Source of the DNA: Frigoribacterium faeni
GTDB taxonomy: Bacteria; Actinomycetota; Actinomycetes; Actinomycetales; Microbacteriaceae
DNA: 64,000 bases
Reading direction: 5' to 3'
Assembly (NCBI RefSeq): GCF_007988805.1
Contig: NZ_BJUV01000013.1
Location: forward strand, 1-64,000
Position numbers and translations under genes: made by a program
Notes under the pieces: model-generated
Database searches by the model: none
The model's input: only the letters and a program-made list of their open reading frames with translations
What the model was told of the DNA's origin: nothing
Shown here: positions 42,371 to 51,450 of the stretch, one piece after another
Position numbering within the stretch: position 1 is the stretch's first letter
Layout: each line of letters begins with the position of its first letter

Positions 42371-42401
42371 CGGCCGACCCGCGCCTCCTCGACGCTCGTA
42401 C

Positions 42402-43433
42402 CTAGGCGGAGGACCGCACCCGGATGAGGATCTTGACCTGCTCCGGATCGTCGGAGGCCGCGAACGCGCGATCGGCCTCGTCGAGGTCGAACGTGCCGGT
42501 CACGATCTCGTCGAGCGCGAACGGCTTGCGGCGGAGGAGCTCGATCGCGTGCAGGACGTCCTCCCGGACGTACATGAGGTTGCCCACGAGGGTGAGCTCG
42601 CGGTCCTGCACGAGGTCGAGGTCGACCAGGGTGCGACCCGCGGGCACTCCGACCGTCATCAGCATCCCGCCCTTGTCGAGGGCCGCGATCGCCAGGGCGA
42701 CGGTCGACTCGCGCGACACGCAGTCGACGACCACGTGCGCCGGGCCGCCGAGGAGCTCGCGAGCCCGATCGGCGGCGTCCGGGGCGGACGAGTCGAACGA
42801 GCCGTGCGCCCCGAGGCGTTCGGCCCGTGCGCGCTTGCTCTCGAGGAGATCGGCCACCACCACGCGGGACGCCCCGGCGTCGAGGGCGGCGATCGCCGCG
42901 AACAGGCCGATCGGCCCCGCTCCGATCACCACGACGCGCTTGCCCGAGAGGTCGCCGGCCCGACGCACCGCGTGCACCGGCGTCGAGAACGGCTCGACCA
43001 GGGCGGCCCAGTCGTCGTCGAGGTCGTCGGGCAGCGCGATGACGCGATCGGCGGCGATCGCGAACTCGTCGGTCATGCCCCCGGGCGTCTGGCAGCCGAA
43101 GACGTCGAGGGTCGCGCAGATGTTGTACCGCCCCGCCCGGCACTGGTCGCAGTGTCCGCAGGCGAGGTTCGGCTCGATCACGACACGGCGACCGACCAGG
43201 CTCGGGTCCACGCCGTCGCCGACGGCCGAGACCGCCCCGACGACCTCGTGGCCCGGCCAGAACGGCAGCGACATGAAGGGATGCCGGCCGTGGGCGGCGT
43301 GCATGTCCGAACCGCAGATGCCGACCACGGTGCTGCGGACGGTCACCTCGCCGGGACCGGCCTGAGGGGCGTCGACCGCCTCGACCCGGATGTCGTCGAT
43401 CGAGTCGACGACGACGCGTCTGATGCTGCTCAT
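42402..43433 (-). CDS. Zinc-dependent alcohol dehydrogenase (polyol dehydrogenase type)
   Basis: 343 residues. Catalytic zinc site Cys in VGICGSDMHAAHG (about 40), His in PGHEVVG (about 63); structural zinc Cys cluster CGHCDQCRAGRYNIC; Rossmann motif VIGAGPIGLFAA (about 168). Close in layout to sorbitol/threonine dehydrogenases. Last gene of the polyol operon; oxidises a sugar alcohol or keto-sugar with NAD(P). Exact substrate unknown. Confidence 0.93.
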   Translation of the reverse strand: MSSIRRVVVDSIDDIRVEAVDAPQAGPGEVTVRSTVVGICGSDMHAAHGRHPFMSLPFWPGHEVVGAVSAVGDGVDPSLVGRRVVIEPNLACGHCDQCRAGRYNICATLDVFGCQTPGGMTDEFAIAADRVIALPDDLDDDWAALVEPFSTPVHAVRRAGDLSGKRVVVIGAGPIGLFAAIAALDAGASRVVVADLLESKRARAERLGAHGSFDSSAPDAADRARELLGGPAHVVVDCVSRESTVALAIAALDKGGMLMTVGVPAGRTLVDLDLVQDRELTLVGNLMYVREDVLHAIELLRRKPFALDEIVTGTFDLDEADRAFAASDDPEQVKILIRVRSSA

Positions 43434-43447
43434 GATCTCCTCCTCTC

Positions 43448-44209
43448 TCAGAACGCCGTGTAGCCGCCGTCGACCACGAGCACCGAGCCCGTGATGAACG
43501 AGGCGGCCTCGCTGGCCAGGAAGACGACGCTCGGCGCGATCTCCGACGGCAGGGCGTAGCGCTGCTGCGGGGCGTCGTCGATCCAGAAGCGCTTGAGGTC
43601 CGGACGGTCGACGGGTGCCATCTCGGTCTTGACGTAGCCCGGGGCCACGGCGTTCACCCGGATGCCGAGGGGAGCCCACTCGGCGGCCAGCGACTTGGTG
43701 AGGTGGTGCACGGCGGCCTTCGACGCGTTGTAGGCGGGCTGCCATTGCGGTCGGTTGACGATCAGGCCCGACATGCTTCCGATGTTGACGATCGAGCCCG
43801 CGCCGCGCTCCTTCATGTGGGCGCCCGCCGCGAGGCTGGCCTTCCACAGTGCGCGCACGTTGAGGTCGAAGACGTCGGCCCACTCGTCGTCCGTCACGTC
43901 GAACGACTCGTTGTGATAGCAGGTGCCCGCGTTGTTGACGAGGATGTCGAGCCCGCCGAGCTCGTCGATCGCGGTCGCCGTCATCTCGGTCACCTGGGCG
44001 TCGTCGGTGATGTCGGCGGTGATCGGCACGAACGTGTGGCCGGTCTCGCGCGCCTCGTCGACGACGGCGGCGTTGCGCTCGGCGCTGCGGCCGGCGATCG
44101 CGACCGAGGCCCCGGCCTCGGCGAGTCCGAAGGCGAAGGCCTTGCCGAGGCCCTGGTTGCCGCCCGTCACGAGGACGGTCTTGCCGTGGAGGCTGAAGGG
44201 TGAAGTCAT
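43448..44209 (-). CDS. SDR-family oxidoreductase of the polyol operon
   Basis: 253 residues, GGTCCCTCCCC upstream. TGGNQGLG (about 16), NNAG, Ser in NIGSMSG, YNASK and SFITGSVLVVDGGYTAF. Similar to gluconate 5-dehydrogenase and D-arabitol/xylitol-type SDRs. Between two zinc dehydrogenases, so it probably oxidises another polyol or ketose in the same route. Confidence 0.93.
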   Translation of the reverse strand: MTSPFSLHGKTVLVTGGNQGLGKAFAFGLAEAGASVAIAGRSAERNAAVVDEARETGHTFVPITADITDDAQVTEMTATAIDELGGLDILVNNAGTCYHNESFDVTDDEWADVFDLNVRALWKASLAAGAHMKERGAGSIVNIGSMSGLIVNRPQWQPAYNASKAAVHHLTKSLAAEWAPLGIRVNAVAPGYVKTEMAPVDRPDLKRFWIDDAPQQRYALPSEIAPSVVFLASEAASFITGSVLVVDGGYTAF

Positions 44210-44229
44210 GGGGAGGGACCTTTCGTTGC

Positions 44230-45264
44230 TCACTGGTGGGGGTAGACGATCGACTTGAGGCTGGCCGGGTCGAGATCGCTCTCGAGGGCCTCCTCGACGT
44301 GATCGAGGTCGAAGCGGCCGGTCACGAGCGAGTCCAGATCGACCTGGCCGCTCTCGACGAGGTGGATGCCGGCCGGCCACGTGTCCGTGTAGCGGAAGAT
44401 GCCCGTGACCCAGACCTCCTTGTTCTGGATGTGCTCGACGGGCAGCGTCATCTCGGAGTTGCCCAGACCGACGAGCACGGCGTAGCCGGCCGGCCGCACC
44501 GCCTGGATCCCCGCGAACACGGCCCGCGGGGCACCGCTCGCGTCGACGAAGGCGTCGACGTCGAAGCCCGCCGTGGCCACGTCGACCTCGGCGGGGTCGA
44601 CGACCTGCGTTGCGCCGTAGCCGAGGGCGCGCTCGCGCCGCTCGGGGACGAGATCGCTGACGATGACCTCGCTCGCCCCGAACGCCCGCGCCGTCTGAGC
44701 GCAGATGATGCCGATCGGCCCGGCGCCGGCGATGAGCACCCGTGAGCCGGGCACCACATGCGCCTTGCGCATCGTGGTGATCGCGACCGACAGCGGCTCG
44801 AGCAGGGCGGCGGCCTCGTCGGAGATGCTGTCGGGCACGGCGTGGGCGAAGGCGGACTCGATGGTGACGTAGCCCGTGAACGCGCCGTCGATCGGCGGGG
44901 TCGCGTAGAACTCCATGTTCGGGCACAGGTTGTAGTGGCCGGCGAGGCACTCGCGGCAGCGGTGGCAGGGCTTCTGCGGCTCGATGGCGACGCGCTGGCC
45001 GATCCGGGCCTCGTCCACCCCCGCGCCGACGGCGGCGATGACGCCGGACAGCTCGTGGCCCAGCACCAACGGGCCGTCGACCACGAAGTCGCCGATCCGC
45101 CCGTGTCGGAAGTAGTGCACGTCCGACCCGCAGACGCCGACGGCGGCGACCCGGACGAGCACGTCGCCCGGTCCGGCCTGGGGCAGCGGGCGGTCCTCGA
45201 TCGTGAGGGTCTTCGCGCCCTCGAGGACGCTCGTCCGCATGGAGTCGGGCAGGTTCTGGCTCAT
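44230..45264 (-). CDS. Zinc-dependent polyol (xylitol/sorbitol-type) dehydrogenase
   Basis: 344 residues from ATG 45264 with GAAAGG seven bases upstream. Catalytic zinc ligands Cys in VGVCGSDVHYFRHG and His/Glu in LGHELSG; structural Cys cluster CHRCRECLAGHYNLC; Rossmann AGAGPIGIICAQ. The FRHGRIGDFVVDGP pattern is that of xylitol/L-iditol dehydrogenases, giving D-xylulose for the neighbouring xylulokinase. The preceding reading frame runs into this gene without a stop (see the epimerase-like entry), so a fused product is also possible. Confidence 0.92.
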   Translation of the reverse strand: MSQNLPDSMRTSVLEGAKTLTIEDRPLPQAGPGDVLVRVAAVGVCGSDVHYFRHGRIGDFVVDGPLVLGHELSGVIAAVGAGVDEARIGQRVAIEPQKPCHRCRECLAGHYNLCPNMEFYATPPIDGAFTGYVTIESAFAHAVPDSISDEAAALLEPLSVAITTMRKAHVVPGSRVLIAGAGPIGIICAQTARAFGASEVIVSDLVPERRERALGYGATQVVDPAEVDVATAGFDVDAFVDASGAPRAVFAGIQAVRPAGYAVLVGLGNSEMTLPVEHIQNKEVWVTGIFRYTDTWPAGIHLVESGQVDLDSLVTGRFDLDHVEEALESDLDPASLKSIVYPHQ

Positions 45265-45984
45265 GGTGATGCCTTTCGGATGGGGGTTCGGGGTTCGGAG
45301 GGAGAGGAGAGCGCGGCCCGAGACGATCCGGCGGGCCCCGGCCAGGGCCGCGGCGCCGGCGATCGTCGGGGTGACTCCGCCGTCGACGCCGACGGGCAGT
45401 CGGGCGGCGAGCGGTGCGATCTTGTCGAGGGAGGCCGGATCGGCGTCGTGCCTCGTCCCGGACGAGATGAGCATCACCAGGAGGCCGTCGACGTCGGGCA
45501 CGTCCGTCGCGGGGTCCTCGCAGGGGATCTCGAGCCACACCGCCCCTCCTCGGTCGCGGAAGCGTTCGAGCGCGGACGCCTGTCGCTGCAGCGTGCCTCG
45601 ATCGACCGTGACGTGGTCGAGTCGTGAGGGGTCGAGTCCGGCGAGGACGGCGTCGATCTCCCGGGCGGCGGCGGTCGTCGTGGTGGCGGGGTTCGTCCCG
45701 GGAGCCGTCGGGATCAGGTGCACGTCGACCCGGGCCTCCGGAACGCCGGAGAGCACCTCGGCCAGCTCGACCGGCGTCACGCCCCGGTGCTGACCCGATG
45801 GATCGACGATCAGGTCGACGTGGACGGCCCGGCCGGCCCGCGCGAGCGCCCGAGCAGCGTCGACCCGCGAGCCCGCGGGCGCCGCGTAGAGGCTTCCGGC
45901 GACGACCACGCCGCGGGCGGCGACGACCTCCGACCACGCGGCGACGGCGAAGGAGGCGCCGTCCGTCGAGATCGCCGCCGTCAC
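45265..45984 (-). CDS. Ribulose-phosphate-3-epimerase-like TIM-barrel protein, in frame with the downstream dehydrogenase
   Basis: About 240 residues from GTG 45984 (GTGA overlap with the xylulokinase stop). VHVDLIVDPSGQHRGVTPVELAE, HLIPTAP, VMLISSGTRHDADPASLDKI and VGVDGGVTPTIAGAAALAGA parallel the RPE beta-strands, but RPE's metal ligands (H-x-D-V-M-D) are replaced or missing. No stop occurs before the dehydrogenase ATG: the frame continues as one of 584 codons to 44230. Either a true fusion or a lost stop with internal initiation. The function may differ from RPE. Confidence 0.65.
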
Positions 45985-47447
45985 GATCGATCGAGGCTGC
46001 GGATCGAGGTCACCGCCTCGAACGCAGCCCGTCGGTCGACGGCCTCCGGGCGAGGTCCGGCGACGACGGTGCTCGAGGGCGCCCACGCGTCGCGGACGAC
46101 GGAGACCGGGCTGCCGGTGGCGACGGCCGCCGCCTGGACGGCGGCACCGCGTGCCGTGGCCTCCGACACGTCGGTCACGGCGACGGGCGTGCCGGTCGCG
46201 TCCGCGAGCACCTGCCGGTACGCGGGGGACCGAGCGCCGCCGCCGACCGCGAGCGTGCGCCCGTCGACCGCGACGCCCATGCGCTCGAGGTGCCGCTGCC
46301 CCCGCACGAGGCCGAGCACGACGCCCTCGTGGGCGGCGAAGGCCACGTCCTCACGCGAGGTCTCGGTCGTGATGCCGGCGAGGATGCCCACGGCCCCGGG
46401 GAGGTCAGGCGTGCGTTCGCCGTCGAGGTACGGAGCGAGGACGGGAGCCCGGCGGGGATCGGCCGCGAGGGCGAGCCGCGCGAACTCGTCGTGCCCGGTG
46501 CCGAGGAGGCGCGCGAAGGTGTCGGTCGTGCGGGCCGCGTTCAGCGTGCTGGCCAGCGGCATCCACCCGTCGGTCATGTCGGCGACCCCGTCGACGGCGC
46601 CCGTCGGGTCGCGCACGGGCGTGCGGCTCAACGCCGAGACGACGCCGCTGGTGCCGAAGGAGTAGACGACGTCGCCGCCGGTGATCCCGAGACCGAGCGC
46701 GGCGGCATGCTGGTCGCCGCCGCCGGCGCCGACCACCACGTCGGGGGAGAGCCCCAGCAGCTCGCGTGCGGACCCGACGACGGGGCCCGCCGCCTCGTCG
46801 GGGCCGAGCACCTCGGGCAGCAGGGGGGCCCAGTCGCGGTCGGGGTCGATCCGGGCGAGGAAGCCCGGCAGGTACTCGTTCGTCTCGGCGTCGAAGTAGC
46901 CCGTGCCCGAGGCCTCGGACCGGTCGGTGACCCGCCGGCCGGTGAGCCGGAAGGTGAGGTAGTCGTGGGGGAGGAGGATGTGGGCCGTCCGTGCGAGGGC
47001 GGACGGTTCGACACGGGCGAGCCAGGCGAGCTTGCCGAGGGTGAACGCCGAGGTCGGGAGGGTGCCGAGGCGTCCCACGAGGGTCGCGTCGCCGATGTCG
47101 CGACGAAGGCGGGCGATGTCCTCGGCCGAGGTCGTGTCGTTCCAGAGCTTGGCCGGTCGGATCACCCTGTCCGCCTCGTCGAGGACGACCAGACCGTGGC
47201 ACTGGGCCGCGACGGAGAGGCCGACCACGGCCGAGGGGGCGACGTCCGCGTCGGTCAGCGCCCGGCCGAAGGCGGCGAGGAAGGCCAGCCACCAGGTCTC
47301 GGGGTCCTGTTCGCTGGTCGGCGGGTGGACCGCCGGATGCGGCGCCGCGCCTCCTCCGATCCGGTGGCCGGTGTCGAGGTCGAACAGCTCGACCTTGCAG
47401 GACTGGGTCGACGAGTCGACGCCGGCGACGATGCGCTTCGCGGTCAT
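45981..47447 (-). CDS. xylB: Xylulokinase (FGGY family)
   Basis: 488 residues. FGGY N-domain VAGVDSSTQSCKVELFD, then VGLSVAAQCHGLV (active-site loop with Q-x-H-G), LLPHDYLTFRLTGR, GGGDQHAAALGLGI with catalytic Asp, and VGGGARSPAYRQVLAD. The MxxQHGL-like segment favours D-xylulose over glycerol. Phosphorylates D-xylulose to xylulose-5-P. Coupled to the epimerase-like gene. Confidence 0.93.
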   Translation of the reverse strand: MTAKRIVAGVDSSTQSCKVELFDLDTGHRIGGGAAPHPAVHPPTSEQDPETWWLAFLAAFGRALTDADVAPSAVVGLSVAAQCHGLVVLDEADRVIRPAKLWNDTTSAEDIARLRRDIGDATLVGRLGTLPTSAFTLGKLAWLARVEPSALARTAHILLPHDYLTFRLTGRRVTDRSEASGTGYFDAETNEYLPGFLARIDPDRDWAPLLPEVLGPDEAAGPVVGSARELLGLSPDVVVGAGGGDQHAAALGLGITGGDVVYSFGTSGVVSALSRTPVRDPTGAVDGVADMTDGWMPLASTLNAARTTDTFARLLGTGHDEFARLALAADPRRAPVLAPYLDGERTPDLPGAVGILAGITTETSREDVAFAAHEGVVLGLVRGQRHLERMGVAVDGRTLAVGGGARSPAYRQVLADATGTPVAVTDVSEATARGAAVQAAAVATGSPVSVVRDAWAPSSTVVAGPRPEAVDRRAAFEAVTSIRSLDRS

Positions 47448-47507
47448 GGGTCGTTCCTCCGGTGTCGGATCGTGGACGGGGCGGTCGGGACGGGGAGCCC
47501 GAGGCGG

Positions 47508-47539
47508 GGTCGGGGACCGGCCGTGACCGGTCCCCGACC
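47508..47539 (-). terminator. Strong hairpin between the binding-protein gene and xylB
   Basis: Perfect 13-bp arms GGTCGGGGACCGG (47508-47520) and CCGGTCCCCGACC (47527-47539), 6-base loop, 8 bp after the binding-protein stop. No T-tract on the transcript side, so it may act as a partial terminator or RNA stabiliser giving more binding protein than catabolic enzymes. Confidence 0.65.
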
Positions 47540-47546
47540 GCCGTCG

Positions 47547-48617
47547 CTACTTCTCCTGGCCGGGCAGGCCCTCGTACGAGATGTCGCCCGTCTCGAGGTT
47601 CGCGTCGATGAGCTCGGTCAGCTGGTCGAGGAACGCGTCGCGATCGGTGACGACGTGCTCGATGGCGGCGTCGACGTTGTCGGTCGTGATCGCGGGCATG
47701 ACGTAGACCGGGTTGGCGTCGTCGGCCTCGCCGCGGGCGACCTGGGCGGCGACTGCGAGCCCCGTGGCCAGCTCGACGGTGCCGTTCTGGAGGGATGTGC
47801 CGATGAAGGTGCCGTCCTTGACCGCCTGGAGACCGTCCTGGATGCCGTCGATCCCGACGATCGGCACGGACATGCCCGCCTCCTTCAACGCCTGGAGGGC
47901 GCCGAGGCCCATGTCGTCGTTCTGCGAGATGACGCCGTCGATGTCGTCGCCGAACGCCGAGATCCAGTTCTTCGTCTTGTTGACCGCCTCGTCGCGCTTC
48001 CAGTTCGCGGTGTCCTTCGCGAGGACCGTGATGCCCGGGTGCTCGGCCAGGACCTGGTCGATCCCCTTGCCGCGGTTGATCTCGCCCGACCCGCCGAGCG
48101 GGCCCTGCAGGATGACCACGTTGCCGGTCTCGCCGATCTCGTCGACCATCATCTGCGCCTCCTGGGCCCCAGCGGCGACGTCGTCGGGCTGCACGCTCGC
48201 GGTGATGTCGGGGTTGTTGAGGGTCGCGTTGACGTCGAGGATCGGGATGCCGGCGGCCTTGGCCTGCGAGACCTGCGGTTGGAGCGTGTCCGCCTGCACG
48301 GGAACGACGATGATGGCGTCGACGGCGGCCGTCACGTACTGGTCGATCTGACCGGCCTGCGTGCTGACGTCGTTGTTGGCGGAGTTCCAGAGGACCTCGA
48401 TGTTGTTCGCCTCGGCGTACGTGTCGATCCCCTCCTTGCCCTCGGTGATGAACGAGGACATGTCGTAGACGCTGATGCCGACGGTGATGCGCTCCTCGCC
48501 CGATTCGTCGGTGCCGCCCGCAGACGGGTCTCCGGCGCCGCAGCCGGTGAGGGCGACGACCGTCGCGGCGGTGACGCCGAGGACGGCGAGGCGGGTGAGG
48601 GGGCGGTTGATCTTCAT
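47547..48617 (-). CDS. Sugar ABC transporter substrate-binding lipoprotein (RbsB type)
   Basis: 356 residues. Lipobox LTGC (Cys about 26) and periplasmic-binding-protein I fold: [52 protein letters not shown]. Ligand in ribose/xylose/polyol range. Its position after the permease and ATPase genes, and the hairpin that follows, suggest extra expression. Confidence 0.93.
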   Translation of the reverse strand: MKINRPLTRLAVLGVTAATVVALTGCGAGDPSAGGTDESGEERITVGISVYDMSSFITEGKEGIDTYAEANNIEVLWNSANNDVSTQAGQIDQYVTAAVDAIIVVPVQADTLQPQVSQAKAAGIPILDVNATLNNPDITASVQPDDVAAGAQEAQMMVDEIGETGNVVILQGPLGGSGEINRGKGIDQVLAEHPGITVLAKDTANWKRDEAVNKTKNWISAFGDDIDGVISQNDDMGLGALQALKEAGMSVPIVGIDGIQDGLQAVKDGTFIGTSLQNGTVELATGLAVAAQVARGEADDANPVYVMPAITTDNVDAAIEHVVTDRDAFLDQLTELIDANLETGDISYEGLPGQEK

Positions 48618-48714
48618 CGATTTTCCTTCGCTCGGTGGGGTGCGGGGTGGAGGTGCGGGGTGAGAGGTGCGGGGTGTGAGGGGCGGAACGGGGAGGCTCG
48701 GTGCGCCGGGCGGG
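48618..48714 (-). repeat. GGTGCGGGGT-rich repeats between permease and binding-protein genes
   Basis: About five spaced copies of GGTGCGGGGT-like units at 48635-48680, without a fixed period. No gene or promoter recognised. Confidence 0.4.
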
Positions 48715-49698
48715 TCAGCGCCGTCGTTTCGCGGCCCAGACGTCGACGGCGACGGCCGAGACGATGAGCACGCCCTTGATGACGTCCTGCCAGTAGGCGG
48801 GGACGGTGAGGATGTCGAGGCCGTTGTTCAGCGTCTGGATCAGCAGCAGGCCGAGGGCGGTGCCCCAGACGGTGCCGCGCCCGCCGAGGAGGCTCGCGCC
48901 GCCGATGACGACGGCGGCGATCGCGTCGAGCTCGTAGCCCTGGCCGAGCGTGGGGGAGCCCGTGATGACCCGGGAGGCGAGCATCACGCCCGAGAGGCCG
49001 GCCAACGCACCGCTGATGGCGTAGACGCTGAACAGGACGCGCCCGGTCTTGACGCCGGCGATGCGGGCGGCGAGGGGGTTGCCGCCGACCGCGTAGACGC
49101 GCATGCCGAAGGCGGTGCGGCGCATGACGAGGCCCAGACCGACGATGCCGACGATCATCAGGATCACGGGGATGGTCAGGCCGAGGAACTTCGTGTTGGC
49201 GATGGCGCCGAACTCGGTGGGCAGACCGTTGATCGGGGCGCCGTTCCCCACGACGTAGGCGAGACCCGACGCCAACGTCAGCATGCCGAGGGTCGTGATG
49301 AACGGCGGAACCTTCATGACCGAGACGACGAAGCCGTTCACGCTGCCGGCCGCGAGACCGACGAGGACCGCGACGAGGACCGGGATCCAGATCTGGCCGG
49401 GTGTCGCCTTGGCCACCAGCGCGGCGCTCATCGAGCTGAGCGCGATCACGCTGCCGACCGAGAGGTCGATGCCGCCGGTGAGGATGACGAGGGTCTGCCC
49501 GAGGGCGATCAGGGCGAACGGCGCGGCGGCGACCAGGATGGTGGTGGCGTTCTCGACGGTGCCGAAGCGGGCGCTGCGGTAGGCGAAGAACGCGATCACC
49601 AGGAGCAGGACGATGACCATCGCGTAGCGGATGGCGAACGCCTGGACGGTCGCCGCGTCGATCCGTCGGCGGGTGGGGGCGGTGGATGCGCTGGTCAT
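48715..49698 (-). CDS. Sugar ABC transporter permease (RbsC/XylH type)
   Basis: 327 residues from ATG 49698, overlapping the ATPase stop (ATGA). About eight to ten hydrophobic segments; family motifs [19 protein letters not shown] and [16 protein letters not shown] charged N-terminal tail precedes helix 1. Forms the channel for the RbsA-like ATPase. Confidence 0.95.
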   Translation of the reverse strand: MTSASTAPTRRRIDAATVQAFAIRYAMVIVLLLVIAFFAYRSARFGTVENATTILVAAAPFALIALGQTLVILTGGIDLSVGSVIALSSMSAALVAKATPGQIWIPVLVAVLVGLAAGSVNGFVVSVMKVPPFITTLGMLTLASGLAYVVGNGAPINGLPTEFGAIANTKFLGLTIPVILMIVGIVGLGLVMRRTAFGMRVYAVGGNPLAARIAGVKTGRVLFSVYAISGALAGLSGVMLASRVITGSPTLGQGYELDAIAAVVIGGASLLGGRGTVWGTALGLLLIQTLNNGLDILTVPAYWQDVIKGVLIVSAVAVDVWAAKRRR

Positions 49699-51284
49699 CG
49701 TGCGGACTCCTTCGAAGCGGCGGCGGGTGCCGAGGCGGGGGTGACGGGCGTCGACGTCGAGGCGGCGGTCGTCGGGTCGGTGGTCAGGCCGCTGGCGAGA
49801 CGGAAGATCGTGTCCTGGACGTCGGGTGCGTCGAGGTCGCGCCGGTCGAGCTCGGCGACGACCCGCCCGCCCTTGAGCACGAGCGCGCGGTGCGAGAGGC
49901 TCAGGATCTCGGGCATGTCGCTGGACGCCATGACGACGGCCATGCCCTGCTGGGCCAGCTCGGTGACGATGCGGTAGATCTCGCTCCTCGCCCCGACGTC
50001 CACGCCCCGGGTCGGTTCGTCGAGCAGCAGCACGTCGACCGAGCCGACGAGCCACCGGGCGAAGACCACCTTCTGCTGGTTGCCGCCCGACAGCGTCTCC
50101 ATGCTCTGCTTCAGTCCGCGGCTCTTCAGCGCGACCGACCGGGTGGCCGCGCCGACCGCCTCCCGGCGGGCGCGGCCGCGCAGCCAGCCGGCCGTGGTGA
50201 ACGACGCGAGTCGGGGCAGGGTGCCGTTGTCGAGGATGTCCATGGACAGCACCCCGCCGGCGCCCTTGCGGTCCTCCGGCACGAGCGCGACGTTCGACGA
50301 GATGGCGGAGGCGGGGTCGTTGCGGCGCACTCGCCGCCCGGCGACGGTCACCGTCCCGGCGGTCGTGCGTCGCATGCCGAAGACGCCCTCGAGCAGCTCG
50401 GTGCGCCCGGCTCCGACGAGGCCGGCGAGTCCGACGATCTCGCCGCGACGGACGGTGAGGTCGACCGGGGCCGGCGAGCCCTCGACCTGCAGGCCCTCGA
50501 CCTCGAGGACGGTCTCGCCGAGGGTGGTGGGACGATCGGGGAAGAGATCGTCGAGCTCGCGGCCGATCATGGCCGTGACGATGTCGTCGTCCGAGACCTC
50601 GGACATCGGCGACTCGAGCACGAGGTCGCCGTCGCGGAGCACGACGACGACGTCGGCGAGGCTCCGCATCTCCTCCATCTTGTGCGTCGTGAACAGCAGA
50701 GCCACGCCGCTGTCGCGGAGCTTGCGCATGACGGCGCCGAGCCGGTCGACCTCGCGGGCGGCGATGGCGCTCGACGGCTCGTCGAGCAGGATGGCCCGCG
50801 CGCCCGTGTTGGTGGCCTTCACGATCTCGACGATCTGGCGCAGCCCGAGCGGGAGCGTGCCCATCTTCCGGCTCGGGTCGATGTCGACGCCGAAGCTCTC
50901 GAGGTTCTCCCGGGCCGTCGCGATCATGTCGCGGCGTCGCAGGCCCCAGGGTCCGCGCAGCTCACGCCCGACGAAGAGGTTCTCGTAGACGGTCATCTCC
51001 TCCAGCGAGGCCAGCTCCTGCGGCACGATCGCCACGCCGAGCTTGGTGGCATCGGCGGTGCTGCCCGGCTGGAGCGTCTCGCCGCGGACGGTCACGATCC
51101 CGGCGTCGGCGCGGTACTGGCCCGACGCGATCTTCATCAGGGTCGACTTGCCCGCGCCGTTCTCGCCGGCGAGGGCGGTGATCGTGCCCGGTCGCAAGGC
51201 GAGCGAGACGCCGCGGAGGACGGGCACCCCGCCGAAGGCCATCTCGACGTCTCGACACTCGAGGGTCGCTGGTTCGTCGCTCAT
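49695..51284 (-). CDS. Sugar ABC transporter ATPase with two nucleotide-binding domains (RbsA type)
   Basis: 529 residues from ATG 51284. Domain 1: Walker A GENGAGKST, degenerate signature LPLGLRQIVEI, Walker B ILLDEPSSAI. Domain 2: GLVGAGRTEL, LSGGNQQKVVFARWL, LLLDEPTRGVDVG. Asymmetric paired ATPase domains are normal for this family. First gene of the polyol operon. Confidence 0.95.
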   Translation of the reverse strand: MSDEPATLECRDVEMAFGGVPVLRGVSLALRPGTITALAGENGAGKSTLMKIASGQYRADAGIVTVRGETLQPGSTADATKLGVAIVPQELASLEEMTVYENLFVGRELRGPWGLRRRDMIATARENLESFGVDIDPSRKMGTLPLGLRQIVEIVKATNTGARAILLDEPSSAIAAREVDRLGAVMRKLRDSGVALLFTTHKMEEMRSLADVVVVLRDGDLVLESPMSEVSDDDIVTAMIGRELDDLFPDRPTTLGETVLEVEGLQVEGSPAPVDLTVRRGEIVGLAGLVGAGRTELLEGVFGMRRTTAGTVTVAGRRVRRNDPASAISSNVALVPEDRKGAGGVLSMDILDNGTLPRLASFTTAGWLRGRARREAVGAATRSVALKSRGLKQSMETLSGGNQQKVVFARWLVGSVDVLLLDEPTRGVDVGARSEIYRIVTELAQQGMAVVMASSDMPEILSLSHRALVLKGGRVVAELDRRDLDAPDVQDTIFRLASGLTTDPTTAASTSTPVTPASAPAAASKESAR

Positions 51285-51387
51285 GAGCTCGCTTTCCCGA
51301 CGAGCATCAGCGCATCGTCGCGTCGTCATCCGCCGCTTCCGCGGTGGCAGGACAGAGACAACCACACCGCGCGTCCGAGCGCAACCA

Positions 51388-51403
51388 CCGCTCACTTGAG
51401 CGG
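51388..51403. promoter_or_regulatory. Candidate SorC-type operator between divergent genes
   Basis: CCGCTCA-CT-TGAGCGG, 7-bp arms. Lies between the ATPase gene and the SorC-family regulator gene (both starts within 110 bp), next to TAGGGT (51419-51424), a likely -10 for the regulator. Confidence 0.5.
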
Positions 51404-51450
51404 AAGAGTGTCTGCGGGTAGGGTTCATGCATCCAGGGAAGGAACCGACG

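Noticed and set aside
51427-51450. Earlier start of the SorC regulator at ATG 51427
   Set aside because: It lies two bases after the likely -10 TAGGGT, so it would not be transcribed; ATG 51451 has GGGAAGGAA at a good distance.
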